Part shown: piece by piece, positions 1-6,448 of the stretch | How positions within the stretch are numbered: the first letter of the stretch is position 1 | Layout of the letters: each line of letters begins with the position of its first letter | Position numbers and translations under genes: made by a program | Assembly: GCA_016934605.1 (NCBI GenBank) | Contig: JAFGSO010000420.1 | Coordinates: 1 to 12,120 of the forward strand | Direction of reading: 5' to 3' | Length of the DNA: 12,120 bases | Origin: Calditrichota bacterium | GTDB lineage: Bacteria > Calditrichota > Calditrichia > RBG-13-44-9 | The notes under the pieces: model-generated | What the model was told of the DNA's origin: nothing | The model's input: the letters and a program-made list of their open reading frames with translations, nothing else | Database searches by the model: none

Positions 1-1
1 A

Positions 2-415
2 GAGATTAATCAGGTTGAAGGAATTGCCATATATTCTATTGATAATTCCATGCTGGATTCCTGGAACTCACCTGATTCTCCGGAAAATATTTTCGACCAA
101 TTAAGCATTCATTACCTGCAATTTTATTCTATGCTGGAAAACGGACTTTCCAATTTTAAAGAAATTGTCATTTCACATGAACAGGGCTATATATATGTTC
201 GAGCCTTGCCGGATTTATTGATAATGGCGATCACCCGGCGTCCAACTGAAATCACACTGATCCGCCTGATCATCAATGTTCAGATATCCTCACTGTTGAA
301 TTCAAAACAGCTTCAGAAAACCATCAAAAAAATGTCCATGGAAAGTCAGAATTTTCTGGAGAAGAAATTTTTGGATGACACCGAGAGGGAATTGTTAAAA
401 AAACTAACTAAATAG
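2..415 (+). CDS. Roadblock/LC7-like protein, C-terminal part (5' end outside window)
   Basis: The frame is open from the window edge (codons from base 2) to TAG at 413-415, giving 137 visible residues, so the true start lies upstream. The first visible residues (VEGIAIYSIDNSMLDSW) resemble the early beta strand of a roadblock/LC7 domain, where a small Ras-like GTPase regulator carries a short 'what does this residue patch say about itself' sheet. Further segments (EIVISHEQGYIYVRALPDLLIMAIT) fit the later strands of that fold, and a charged helical tail closes the protein. Roadblock proteins are dimeric partners or GAP-like regulators of MglA-type GTPases, and an MglA gene lies about 2 kb downstream in the same direction. 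The assignment rests on pattern and context because similarity within the family is low. It could instead be the end of a longer multidomain protein. It is a second, divergent roadblock-like gene beside the one at 1777-2286. Confidence 0.6.
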   Translation, partial: EINQVEGIAIYSIDNSMLDSWNSPDSPENIFDQLSIHYLQFYSMLENGLSNFKEIVISHEQGYIYVRALPDLLIMAITRRPTEITLIRLIINVQISSLLNSKQLQKTIKKMSMESQNFLEKKFLDDTERELLKKLTK

Positions 416-499
416 ACTGGTTTTTGTTTAATCTATTTAAATTTATCGGTTTGCATCCGATTATTAACTTGAATTGAACTAGGTGATGAAAATATAAAG

Positions 500-982
500 T
501 TGCTACCGAGTATGGAAAAGATTGATCCTCAGATGATTTTTGTGCTGAATCCGCGGCAGTCTCCTGAAAAAAATAACCTGCTTCACCTGGAATGGGCAGT
601 AGTTTCTCAGGTGGACGGGCAGAAGACTGTGGCACAGATTGCCGAAGATCTGGCATTGAATGAACGGGAAACTGAGGAAATTTTCAGGAAACTGGCATCT
701 GATCAGATATTAATACTCCTGAATAGTTCCGAGGAAGAAAGAAAAATTCCTGCGGATTTTTTTCAAACCCTCAATCATGAAATAACCCTTGTGCTGGGTC
801 CTGTCGCTGGAATCGTTTTGGAGGATGTTCTGACAATGATGCGGATGAGTGCGGACAATTTTGAAAAAAGATATCTTGCCAGTCTCATCGAAATATTGAC
901 GAATCAGATAGATGATCAGATAAAACAGGTCGAATTTCAAAAAAATATTTATTCCAAAGCCAGAAAATATCTGTTGAAATGA
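500..982 (+). CDS. Two-domain signalling protein: winged-helix-like N-terminus plus DUF8082-like C-terminus
   Basis: This is a soluble protein of about 160 residues. Residues ~28-73 (LEWAVVSQVDGQKTVAQIAE and the following helices) follow the pattern 'W..l..vDG..tv.eIa..l.l...e....l..L...gil' seen in small winged-helix-like domains attached to DUF4388 and similar regulators. Residues ~86-155 (F..LNHEITLVLGPVAGIVLEDV) match my recollection of the DUF8082-type C-terminal domain of some bacterial response regulators, which has an 'iGP.A' motif. No DNA-binding function is proven. The start is uncertain: TTG at 500 has a weak AGGTGA (481-486) 13 bases upstream, while ATG at 512 (156 residues) has no clear ribosome site. 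Its stop overlaps the start of the HAMP gene (ATGA at 979-982), which implies translational coupling. Context suggests an adaptor between the membrane sensor and the MglA/roadblock switch. Confidence 0.7.
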   Translation: MLPSMEKIDPQMIFVLNPRQSPEKNNLLHLEWAVVSQVDGQKTVAQIAEDLALNERETEEIFRKLASDQILILLNSSEEERKIPADFFQTLNHEITLVLGPVAGIVLEDVLTMMRMSADNFEKRYLASLIEILTNQIDDQIKQVEFQKNIYSKARKYLLK

Positions 983-1734
983 AAAAAATTTCATATTTCA
1001 GTTTGCGTTTGAAAATTGCCGTTTTTATCCTTATTGGCACTCTGATATTTAGCGCTATAATTTTATACATAACACATCATTACGTATATAGAACACTTAC
1101 CGATTCACTCATCGAACAGGGACACATTGTGGCTACGAATATATCTGAGCTGGCTGCCGAAAAAATTATTGAAGAGGATATTATCAGTCTGAAAACAATT
1201 ATTGAAAAAAATAAATATAATTCCAATATCGAGTATATCCTGATAGAGGATTTCAGTGGTACGATATTGACTGATACCTATAATGCAAATATCCCCTCTG
1301 CAATCATTACAGGGCACAGTGAAACAGAGTTTAACGATGAACGAAATTATGGAATAAAGCTAATCTCCGGACAAAACCCGGGTACGGAAATATATGATAT
1401 CAAACAGCCCATCAAAGAGGGTTTGCTGGGATTTGTCAGGGTCGGAATGAAAAAATCATTTGTAGATGATAAAATCGGTGAAACCATCATCTATTTGAGT
1501 CTTGTTTTTCTGATTGGTACATTTTTAGCTATTACCCTGACAATTTTTATTATTACATTGCAATTCAGCAGGCCAATAGCACATCTTACTGATATGGCCT
1601 ATAAAATCAGCATGGGAGATTTTAACAAACCGGTACGCGTTCAGGTGAAAAATGAAATTGGGATTTTGGCAGAAGCCATCGAAAGAATGCGGGAGAGCCT
1701 GAAATCTTCGATCGAACGGTTAAAAAATCGATAA
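979..1734 (+). CDS. Membrane sensor with extracytoplasmic domain and HAMP, no output domain
   Basis: This 251-residue protein has TM1 at ~11-33 and an extracytoplasmic region at ~34-169. TM2 spans ~170-194, and a HAMP domain covers ~195-247, with the conserved proline in SRPI (197-200) and the NEIG..AEAI pattern near 225-234. The extracytoplasmic part contains a strand-turn-strand with DFSGTILTD (91-99) and a late QPI..G..GFVRVGM segment, both typical of single-Cache/PAS-like ligand domains. The protein stops about four residues after the HAMP coiled coil. There is no histidine kinase, GGDEF or methyl-accepting domain, and none is encoded in any frame before the next gene, so this does not look like a frameshift. 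The start ATG overlaps the upstream stop. Family knowledge says HAMP converts ligand-driven TM motion into helix rotation. I infer that the partner here is a soluble protein from this operon, possibly the roadblock or MglA proteins. Confidence 0.85.
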   Translation: MKKISYFSLRLKIAVFILIGTLIFSAIILYITHHYVYRTLTDSLIEQGHIVATNISELAAEKIIEEDIISLKTIIEKNKYNSNIEYILIEDFSGTILTDTYNANIPSAIITGHSETEFNDERNYGIKLISGQNPGTEIYDIKQPIKEGLLGFVRVGMKKSFVDDKIGETIIYLSLVFLIGTFLAITLTIFIITLQFSRPIAHLTDMAYKISMGDFNKPVRVQVKNEIGILAEAIERMRESLKSSIERLKNR

Positions 1735-1776
1735 ATATTGAATCGTAAAAGATTTTATTAACTTAAGGAGACCCAG

Positions 1777-2286
1777 ATGGTCCAGGTTAGAAAATTAAAA
1801 GATGGAAGCAGGCAGGTTATCTTAACCGCTCAGCAATTTGATGATATCACCAAGGTTTTATCTGAACTGGCAGTTAAAACCAAAGCTTCGACGATTCTGC
1901 TTGCCGATATCAGTGGTCAGCTTATCACCCAGCGGGGGAATACTGAGGACATCAATACTGCCATTTTAAGCGCGCTGGCTGCCAGCGATTTTGCAGCCAC
2001 TTCCGAAATGGCAAAACTAGTGGGTGAAGATGCCAAATTCAAACTGCTTTTTCATGAAGGGGAAAAAAGAAATGTATATCTGTCCAATATAGGAGATAAT
2101 TTTTTTCTGGTAGTTGTTTTTGATGTCAGTGTAACTCTGGGGCTTGTCAGAATCTATACCAAAAAAGCCATCCATAGCCTTCTCCAGATTTTCGAAGAAA
2201 GTGAACAATCGGATGATGCAAGTAAGATAATTGATAAGGATTTTTCAAGTATGCTGGGCGATATGCTCGACGATTCATTCAAATAA
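1777..2286 (+). CDS. Roadblock/LC7 domain protein, MglB-like
   Basis: This 169-residue protein starts at ATG 1777 with a strong AAGGAG ribosome site at 1765-1770. The roadblock/LC7 fold spans ~20-130: helix 1 (QQFDDITKVLSELA), strand 2 (STILLADISGQLITQRG, 38-54), the helix with LAASDFAATSEMAKL (67-81), strands LFHEG..RNVYLSNI and FFLVVVFD (109-116), and the last helix LGLVRIYTKKAIHSL. These are hallmark segments of MglB-like proteins, which in Myxococcus and Thermus act as GTPase-activating dimers for MglA. The acidic C-terminal tail (~140-169) is longer than the minimal domain and may carry a partner-binding peptide. It lies 50 bases upstream of the MglA gene, the usual mglB-mglA arrangement. 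I leave the symbol blank because several roadblock paralogues occur here and GAP activity cannot be read from sequence. Confidence 0.88.
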   Translation: MVQVRKLKDGSRQVILTAQQFDDITKVLSELAVKTKASTILLADISGQLITQRGNTEDINTAILSALAASDFAATSEMAKLVGEDAKFKLLFHEGEKRNVYLSNIGDNFFLVVVFDVSVTLGLVRIYTKKAIHSLLQIFEESEQSDDASKIIDKDFSSMLGDMLDDSFK

Positions 2287-2336
2287 GAATAGCGGAAAAT
2301 AGATCGGAAAGATAATCAAACGAACGAGGATGTTGA

Positions 2337-2921
2337 ATGTTTATTAATTGGGCCTTGCAGGAAATTAACCTGAAAATTGTATACTACGGACCCGGGATGA
2401 GCGGGAAAACGACCAACCTTGAATATATACATTCCAGACTGGATCCCTCGCTCACCGGAGAACTGGTGACCTTGAAAACAAAAGAGGATCGTACAATATT
2501 TTTTGATTTTATGCAGATTGAAGTGGGACGAATTAAAGGCAAGAAACCTAAATTTAATCTGTACACGGTGCCCGGACAGGTGTACTATGCCTCCAGCCGA
2601 AAAATTATTCTGAATGGTGTTGATGGAATTGTCTTCGTGGCGGATTCACAACGGGACCGGATGGAGGGGAATATTGAAACCTTACTGGATTTGGAAAACA
2701 ATCTCCTGGCATCCGGTTTCTCATTGGAGACATTCCCCTGGGTTATCCAGTACAATAAGCGGGATTTACCCAATGCAGAATCGATAGCAGTTCTGCAGAA
2801 AAAATTAAATTTCTTTGACGTCCCTCAATTTGAAGGTATTGCCATAAAGGGAAATGGGGTATTTGATACTCTTAAATCGGTTATAAATCTGGTTATCCAG
2901 AACGTCCAAAGACAGCTTTAA
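2337..2921 (+). CDS. mglA: MglA-type small Ras-like GTPase (gliding/polarity switch)
   Basis: This 194-residue protein has essentially the length of Myxococcus xanthus MglA (195). Motifs visible: an N-terminal FIN..LQEINLKIVYYGPG segment, G1/P-loop GPGMSGKT (18-25), a switch I area with RTIFFDF (52-58), a switch II motif TVPGQ (77-81) in place of the DxxG of most Ras proteins (the MglA signature), GVDGIVFVADSQ (94-105), and G4 NKRD (140-143) in IQYNKRDLPN. The C-terminal GNGVFDTLK matches the family. MglA cycles between GTP and GDP states and sets cell polarity, steering motility or other polar machinery in the cytoplasm. The start ATG 2337 has GAGGA at 2326-2330. It is the last gene of its operon and a terminator follows at 2943-2975. 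All nucleotide-binding motifs are intact. Confidence 0.95.
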   Translation: MFINWALQEINLKIVYYGPGMSGKTTNLEYIHSRLDPSLTGELVTLKTKEDRTIFFDFMQIEVGRIKGKKPKFNLYTVPGQVYYASSRKIILNGVDGIVFVADSQRDRMEGNIETLLDLENNLLASGFSLETFPWVIQYNKRDLPNAESIAVLQKKLNFFDVPQFEGIAIKGNGVFDTLKSVINLVIQNVQRQL

Positions 2922-2942
2922 ATGATCTAAAAATAGCATAAA

Positions 2943-2975
2943 AAAAGCCATCCAGTAATTAACCGGATGGCTTTT
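2943..2975. terminator. Bidirectional rho-independent terminator between mglA and pepT
   Basis: An 11-bp perfect inverted repeat (AAAAGCCATCC at 2943-2953, GGATGGCTTTT at 2965-2975) surrounds an 11-base loop. T-runs follow on the plus strand (TTTTG then TTTTTT), and A6 on the left gives U-runs for minus-strand transcripts. It sits 22 bases after the mglA stop and about 7 bases past the pepT stop, so it should end both convergent transcripts. Confidence 0.92.
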
Positions 2976-2981
2976 GCTTTT

Positions 2982-4262
2982 TTACTTTGTTTGTGCTTCA
3001 TTTACGTCCCCTTTTTCCGCCCATACTTTACAGATGTTTATAATGGTCTGAACCGCTTTTTCCATGTCCTGGACTGATATCCATTCTCGTTTGCTGTGAA
3101 AATTGTGCCCGCCGGTGAATATATTGGGCGTGGGAAGACCTTGAAAAGAAAGCCTGGCACCGTCTGTTCCGCCCCGTATGAGATTCCTCACCGGTTCCAT
3201 TCCGCTTCTTCTGATAGCCTCCATCGCATAATCGACGACATGGGGATATTTATCCAGAATATATTTCATATTCCGGTATGATTCATCGACCTTAAAATCA
3301 GCTTCCGCACCTTTATAACGCTCAAGAGCATTTTCCATGATAGATTCCAGGATATTTTCTTTTTCCTTTAGACCTTCTACTGTAAAATCCCGGATAAGAA
3401 ATTTGATTTTAGTGACTTCTGTTCCGCCCTCAATGGAATTCGGATGAATATAGCCTTCCCGTTTTTCAGTGGTTTCCGGAGAAAGTTTGTCTGAAGGAAG
3501 TTGATCAATCAGATAGGAAGCAATTTTTATGGAATTAACCAGCTTGTTTTTAGCATATCCCGGGTGAATATTGATTCCCTTTATGGTAATGGTAACAGTA
3601 TCCGCACAGAATGTTTCATCTTCCAGTTCACCGGCTGTTTCCCCATCAATGGTATATGCATACCTGGCACCGAATTGCTTTACATCAAAATATTTTGTTC
3701 CCGTACCAACCTCTTCATCCACGGTGAAAGCAATTTGGATTTCACCATGTTTTAGATCGGGATTATCGAGCAGAAATTCCACTGCAGTTATTATTTCGGC
3801 GATGCCCGCTTTATTATCTGCTCCCAGAAGGGTAGTGCCATCCGATGTAATGATGTCATGACCGATACAATCCTCGATTGCCGGATCATTTTTCGGATCA
3901 ATTTTCTGAGAATTGTCCCCGGGCAGAATTATTTCTCCGCCCTGATAATTTTTATGTATAATCGGGTTCACATCCTTTCCGGAAACATCGGGAGACGTAT
4001 CCACATGGGCGATGAAACCGATGGCCGGTACAGATACCGGATGATCTTCCGGCAGATTTGACGGTATTGTGGCAAATACATATCCGTGTTTGGTCTGTTT
4101 TACATTTTTAATACCCAGTTCTTTCAGCTCTTTTAATAAGAGGCGGGATAGTTCCAGTTGCTTTTCCGTGCTGGGGTATGAAGGTGAATCTTCCGAAGAT
4201 TGGGTGTCAATTTTCACATAATTTTTAAAACGGTTTATAAGTTTTTCAGTGTCGATTTTCAT
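2982..4262 (-). CDS. pepT: Peptidase T (tripeptide aminopeptidase, M20B)
   Basis: This cytoplasmic dizinc aminopeptidase removes the N-terminal residue of tripeptides. The 426 residues compare with about 408 for E. coli PepT. Metal and catalytic positions are visible: H86 and D88 in AHVDTSPDVSG, bridging D149 in LGADNKAGIAE, catalytic E183 and metal E184 in VDEEVGTG, D206 in TIDGE, and H386 in TGGHNFHSKRE. The substrate-contacting RGGTDGARLS segment (363-372) is also present, as is the INIHPGYAKNK lid region of the dimerisation domain. The start ATG (4260-4262) has GGAGG at 4267-4271 on the minus strand. The gene is a single transcription unit with its own promoter at 4296-4324 and shares a terminator with mglA. 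Nothing suggests loss of function. Confidence 0.96.
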   Translation of the reverse strand: MKIDTEKLINRFKNYVKIDTQSSEDSPSYPSTEKQLELSRLLLKELKELGIKNVKQTKHGYVFATIPSNLPEDHPVSVPAIGFIAHVDTSPDVSGKDVNPIIHKNYQGGEIILPGDNSQKIDPKNDPAIEDCIGHDIITSDGTTLLGADNKAGIAEIITAVEFLLDNPDLKHGEIQIAFTVDEEVGTGTKYFDVKQFGARYAYTIDGETAGELEDETFCADTVTITIKGINIHPGYAKNKLVNSIKIASYLIDQLPSDKLSPETTEKREGYIHPNSIEGGTEVTKIKFLIRDFTVEGLKEKENILESIMENALERYKGAEADFKVDESYRNMKYILDKYPHVVDYAMEAIRRSGMEPVRNLIRGGTDGARLSFQGLPTPNIFTGGHNFHSKREWISVQDMEKAVQTIINICKVWAEKGDVNEAQTK

Positions 4263-4295
4263 AGATCCTCCGAAATTATCCGATTTTTTCTAAAA

Positions 4296-4324
4296 ATTAT
4301 AGTCCTCATTAATCCGGGAAACAA
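4296..4324 (-). promoter_or_regulatory. Sigma70-type promoter for pepT
   Basis: Read on the minus strand, TTGTTT (4319-4324) is followed by a 17-base spacer and a perfect TATAAT (4296-4301). Transcription would start about 7 bases after the -10 box, leaving a short leader of roughly 27 bases that carries the GGAGG ribosome site of pepT. Confidence 0.65.
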
Positions 4325-4369
4325 GGAATTAAATTTTTTGGTAAATATGCAGTTTGTAATTTCCTAATC

Positions 4370-4400
4370 TTGAAACATTGTGAAAACTGATTCGTATCAT
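4370..4400 (+). promoter_or_regulatory. Weak candidate promoter for the small membrane protein gene
   Basis: TTGAAA (4370-4375) and TATCAT (4395-4400) resemble -35 and -10 boxes, but the 19-base spacer is long. The position just upstream of the ribosome site fits a short leader. This is a weak call made from position and loose consensus only. Confidence 0.25.
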
Positions 4401-4412
4401 TCAAAAAAAATT

Positions 4413-4416
4413 GGAG
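4413..4416 (+). promoter_or_regulatory. Ribosome binding site that fixes the start at ATG 4423
   Basis: GGAG lies 6 bases before ATG 4423. A longer reading from TTG 4411 would place this site inside the coding region with nothing suitable upstream, so ATG 4423 is preferred. Confidence 0.7.
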
Positions 4417-4422
4417 TCAGTG

Positions 4423-4677
4423 ATGGAAATAATAGCTGTTCTGGCCGCCGTTCTGATATTTTTAGTGGCATTAAAACTGCTTTTCTGGTTTGGTAAAGGG
4501 GGTATATTTTTAATTACTTTGCCGATAAAAATCATCTTTAGTGTAGCGGGTATTCTGATATTTATCACATTGGTTGCAGCATTTTTTCTACCACTTTTTC
4601 TTCTGTTGATTGTGCCGTTGATACCATTTCTGCTGGTGATATTTCTATTTGTTTTGTTTATTCGCTATGCATTTTAA
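4423..4677 (+). CDS. Small hydrophobic membrane protein of unknown function
   Basis: This protein has 84 residues from ATG 4423. Nearly the whole chain is hydrophobic: one segment at ~1-22 (IIAVLAAVLIFLVALKLLFWF), a short KGG turn, a second at ~27-46, and a third and probably fourth at ~50-80 (FFLPLFLLLIVPLIPFLLVIFLFVLF). It ends in RYAF. Charged residues are limited to a few Lys/Arg at loop ends. Small proteins of this kind with repeated I/L/F runs and prolines are common in many bacterial genomes without an assigned function; some have been named phage-shock or YggT-like, but I see no decisive motif. It is divergent from pepT and convergent with the hydrogenase protease gene, so context gives little help. 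Confidence 0.7.
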   Translation: MEIIAVLAAVLIFLVALKLLFWFGKGGIFLITLPIKIIFSVAGILIFITLVAAFFLPLFLLLIVPLIPFLLVIFLFVLFIRYAF

Positions 4678-4752
4678 CCGTAGTATTATCAAGTAATTAT
4701 GACTGCACAATTCTATTTTCAATATTGCTTCAGTTGAAAGTAGTAGATGTCA

Positions 4753-5241
4753 TCACCTTCTTTTCTGATTCATGTTCTCTACAATAAAGTCCCTCAGAAA
4801 TTCAACGGTTTCCTCTACCTCGCTGCTTAAAGCCTGTCCCAGTTGCATATTTTTCGGCTGAATTCCAAGAAAATAGTCCGGTATGTTCCGGTATTCTTTC
4901 AAAAATTCCAGCAGAACTGCCGGTGAAAAATTGTGAGTTGAAATAGCAAAATATTTTATTTCACTGGAATCGAAAATTCTGAAATCGCCAGGAGGGGCAT
5001 CCCAGTTTATGACATCGACCCACAGGCGGTGATGTTTTTCTATTTCGGCTATTTTTCTGAGATAATTTTCGGGATTGGAATATACGTTGAGCAGCGAAGG
5101 ATAACCGCTTTCCCGGAGTTTTTCAATCAATATAATTCCGGCACCGTCATCTCCCCGGAGTTCATTACCAATTCCAATAATCAAAGGGGGAGGTGATAGA
5201 ATCTCCCGGAGCTGGTTCAGATTCTCTTCGTTATATTCCAT
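4753..5241 (-). CDS. [NiFe]-hydrogenase maturation endopeptidase, HycI-like
   Basis: This 162-residue protein (E. coli HycI about 156) belongs to peptidase family M52. These cytoplasmic enzymes clip the C-terminal extension of the hydrogenase large subunit once nickel is inserted. Visible: the N-terminal nickel-sensing motif GIGNELRGDDGAG (23-35) with D31/D32, LWVDVI with D76, and STHNFSP with H103, matching the three metal ligands known from HycI/HybD. The segment FLGIQPKNMQLG (124-135) is closer to HycI, which serves the group 4 hydrogenase 3, than to HyaD/HybD types. The start is ATG 5239-5241, supported by GGAGG at 5253-5257. A TTG start at 5259 would swallow that site. The gene is separated from the hydrogenase-type operon by a terminator, so it needs its own promoter. 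It implies that a [NiFe] large subunit with a cleavable tail exists in this genome. Confidence 0.9.
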   Translation of the reverse strand: MEYNEENLNQLREILSPPPLIIGIGNELRGDDGAGIILIEKLRESGYPSLLNVYSNPENYLRKIAEIEKHHRLWVDVINWDAPPGDFRIFDSSEIKYFAISTHNFSPAVLLEFLKEYRNIPDYFLGIQPKNMQLGQALSSEVEETVEFLRDFIVENMNQKRR

Positions 5242-5252
5242 AATCTTTGGAA

Positions 5253-5257
5253 CCTCC
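5253..5257 (-). promoter_or_regulatory. Ribosome binding site deciding the start of the maturation protease
   Basis: GGAGG on the minus strand lies 11 bases before ATG 5241. The spacing is slightly long, but no other site serves the alternative TTG at 5259, whose own codon overlaps the purine run. Confidence 0.6.
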
Positions 5258-5296
5258 AATCAACTTTTTGGAAAAAACCAAAGTAGATTTCAGATA

Positions 5297-5311
5297 GTTA
5301 TGATTCATAAC
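5297..5311. promoter_or_regulatory. Palindrome upstream of the maturation protease, possible operator
   Basis: The sequence GTTATG-ATT-CATAAC is a perfect 6+3+6 palindrome located 56 to 70 bases upstream of the protease ATG, in an AT-rich stretch that must hold its promoter. Size and position suit a dimeric regulator. It matches no consensus I can name with confidence and may be chance. Confidence 0.3.
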
Positions 5312-5391
5312 ATAAATTATTGTATATCTTATTCGTTACCTGTTCACTTTATACCGCGGCTGAGCAATATAAGAACGCTGATATAAACAAA

Positions 5392-5422
5392 AAAGCCATA
5401 AGATAGTTTCTCTTATGGCTTT
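5392..5422 (-). terminator. Rho-independent terminator of the Mrp/hydrogenase operon
   Basis: A 12-bp perfect inverted repeat (AAAGCCATAAGA at 5392-5403, TCTTATGGCTTT at 5411-5422) has a 7-base loop. Read on the minus strand it is followed by TTTTTTGTTT. It begins 34 bases after the stop of the iron-sulfur subunit gene, so it should end the long operon before the maturation protease. Confidence 0.92.
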
Positions 5423-5456
5423 GTCCGAAAATAAAAAGGTATATTTTGTCAGATTA

Positions 5457-6068
5457 TCAACCCCATTCCTCTTTCAGTAAAACATCTCTCCGGCAGGAAG
5501 GACAGGTAACACGAACAAGATCCCAGCGATCTATGGGCTTATCCTTCCTGTCAGATTCCGGAGTGAGTATTCCGAACTCTTTCAACCTGGTCAGATAGAC
5601 AGTCGGATTGGAATAGGCGATTGTTCCCAGCTTTTCATACAGATACAGCAATTGAGCCCTCGGAGCGATCACAGCACCACAGATTTCACATAACACCAGT
5701 TCATGTTCAATTACTTCACGAGCATCCTGTTGTTCGAAGAAGGAAAGCTCATATTCCTGTGACAATTGTATGCCGGTGTCGCTTGTACAGTTCAATTCAC
5801 ATTCACCACAGAATATACAATTTCCGTAATCGCAGGTGAATCTTCGAAATGCTCTATTTTCTTCAACGATATCTTCAACCGATATAGCCCGGGCAGGACA
5901 CACCTCGGCACAGGCACCGCATCCGATACAGCTCTCACTTGAATATTTGGGAGCGCCTCTGAAATTATCCGGTAAGGGTGTTGGTTCCTTGGGAAAGGGA
6001 TGCGTATAAGGCCCTTTAATAAGAGCTGTGATAGCTTCTTTCAGTTCCCGTACTTTTGGTAAATACAT
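5457..6068 (-). CDS. HycF/MbhN-like iron-sulfur subunit with two 4Fe-4S clusters and C-terminal Cys pairs
   Basis: This 203-residue protein has a ferredoxin-like core with two clusters: C47-C50-C53-C57 (CIGCGACAEVCP) and C84-C87-C90-C94 (CIFCGECELNC). Next comes IQLSQEYELSFF (100-111), a near match to the LSQEYELA stretch of E. coli HycF. The C-terminal half carries two more Cys pairs, C127/C130 (CEIC) and C189/C192 (CPSC), as in HycF, and these may bind zinc or iron. The N-terminal residues ~1-42, including LPDNFRGAP, match the 'fRG.p' lead-in of this family. In group 4 hydrogenases and complex I (NuoI) such subunits pass electrons from ferredoxin or a formate dehydrogenase towards the small subunit. 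The protein should sit on the cytoplasmic side. GGAGG at 6075-6079 supports the start. It is the last gene of the operon, just after the mrpG-like gene. Confidence 0.93.
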   Translation of the reverse strand: MYLPKVRELKEAITALIKGPYTHPFPKEPTPLPDNFRGAPKYSSESCIGCGACAEVCPARAISVEDIVEENRAFRRFTCDYGNCIFCGECELNCTSDTGIQLSQEYELSFFEQQDAREVIEHELVLCEICGAVIAPRAQLLYLYEKLGTIAYSNPTVYLTRLKEFGILTPESDRKDKPIDRWDLVRVTCPSCRRDVLLKEEWG

Positions 6069-6109
6069 GTAAAACCTCCGTTCAGATCATACAAGGAAAT
6101 TTCTGTAAT

Positions 6110-6448
6110 CTAATCCCTGGCTTCGGGTGGATAGTCTTCTTTATATCTGTCCATGACACTACCTTCCCACAGGGAAAATCCGGCCCGGTGTGAGCCCCGG
6201 GAGATTGCATGTGCAGCGGTGGGAGCGGTAAGGAAAATGAAGACGATGCAAAACAAGGCTTTTAGAGAAATACTGTTCCAGCCAAAGTGAATAACAACTG
6301 CCATCAGTATCAGAGCAGTCCCCAGGGTAACACATTTAGTAGAGGCCTGAAGGCGGTTGTAGATATCCGGAAAACGGATCAGTCCCACACAACCGGCAAA
6401 ATTAAAGAAAAGCCCGATAATTACTAAAATAGTCTCAAGATTACTCAT
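6110..6448 (-). CDS. mrpG: MrpG/MbhC-like antiporter subunit
   Basis: A small membrane subunit (112 residues) of the Mrp-type Na+(or K+)/H+ antiporter module. Three TM segments are visible at about 6-26, 42-57 and 62-80. The family signatures are RFPDIYNRLQASTK (25-38) followed by LGT, and TAPTAAHAISR (74-84). The last ~25 residues form a polar cytoplasmic tail. I place the start at ATG 6446-6448, because GGGAG at 6457-6461 lies 8 bases before it and the family N-terminus fits. A longer reading from 6526 would have an atypical, Trp-rich N-terminus that is simply out-of-frame mrpF. The gene overlaps the end of mrpF by 8 bases, which suggests translational coupling. Confidence 0.93.
   Translation of the reverse strand: MSNLETILVIIGLFFNFAGCVGLIRFPDIYNRLQASTKCVTLGTALILMAVVIHFGWNSISLKALFCIVFIFLTAPTAAHAISRGSHRAGFSLWEGSVMDRYKEDYPPEARD

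Noticed and set aside
445..461. Small inverted repeat ATCGG/CCGAT between the first two genes, considered as a terminator
   Set aside because: Only 5 base pairs in the stem and no T-run follows. The flanking genes also look like one operon.
408..656. Minus-strand open frame of 82 codons opposite the winged-helix/DUF8082-like gene
   Set aside because: It lies largely antisense to a gene with recognisable domain pattern, its protein is low in structure signals, and it has no clear ribosome site.
3501..4061. Several plus-strand open frames inside pepT
   Set aside because: All are shadows of the pepT gene, whose active-site residues are complete in the minus-strand frame.
4717..4739. TTTCAA/TTGAAA pair between the small membrane protein and the protease, considered as a convergent terminator
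   Set aside because: The stem is only 6 AT-rich base pairs with an 11-base loop and no clear T-run on either strand.
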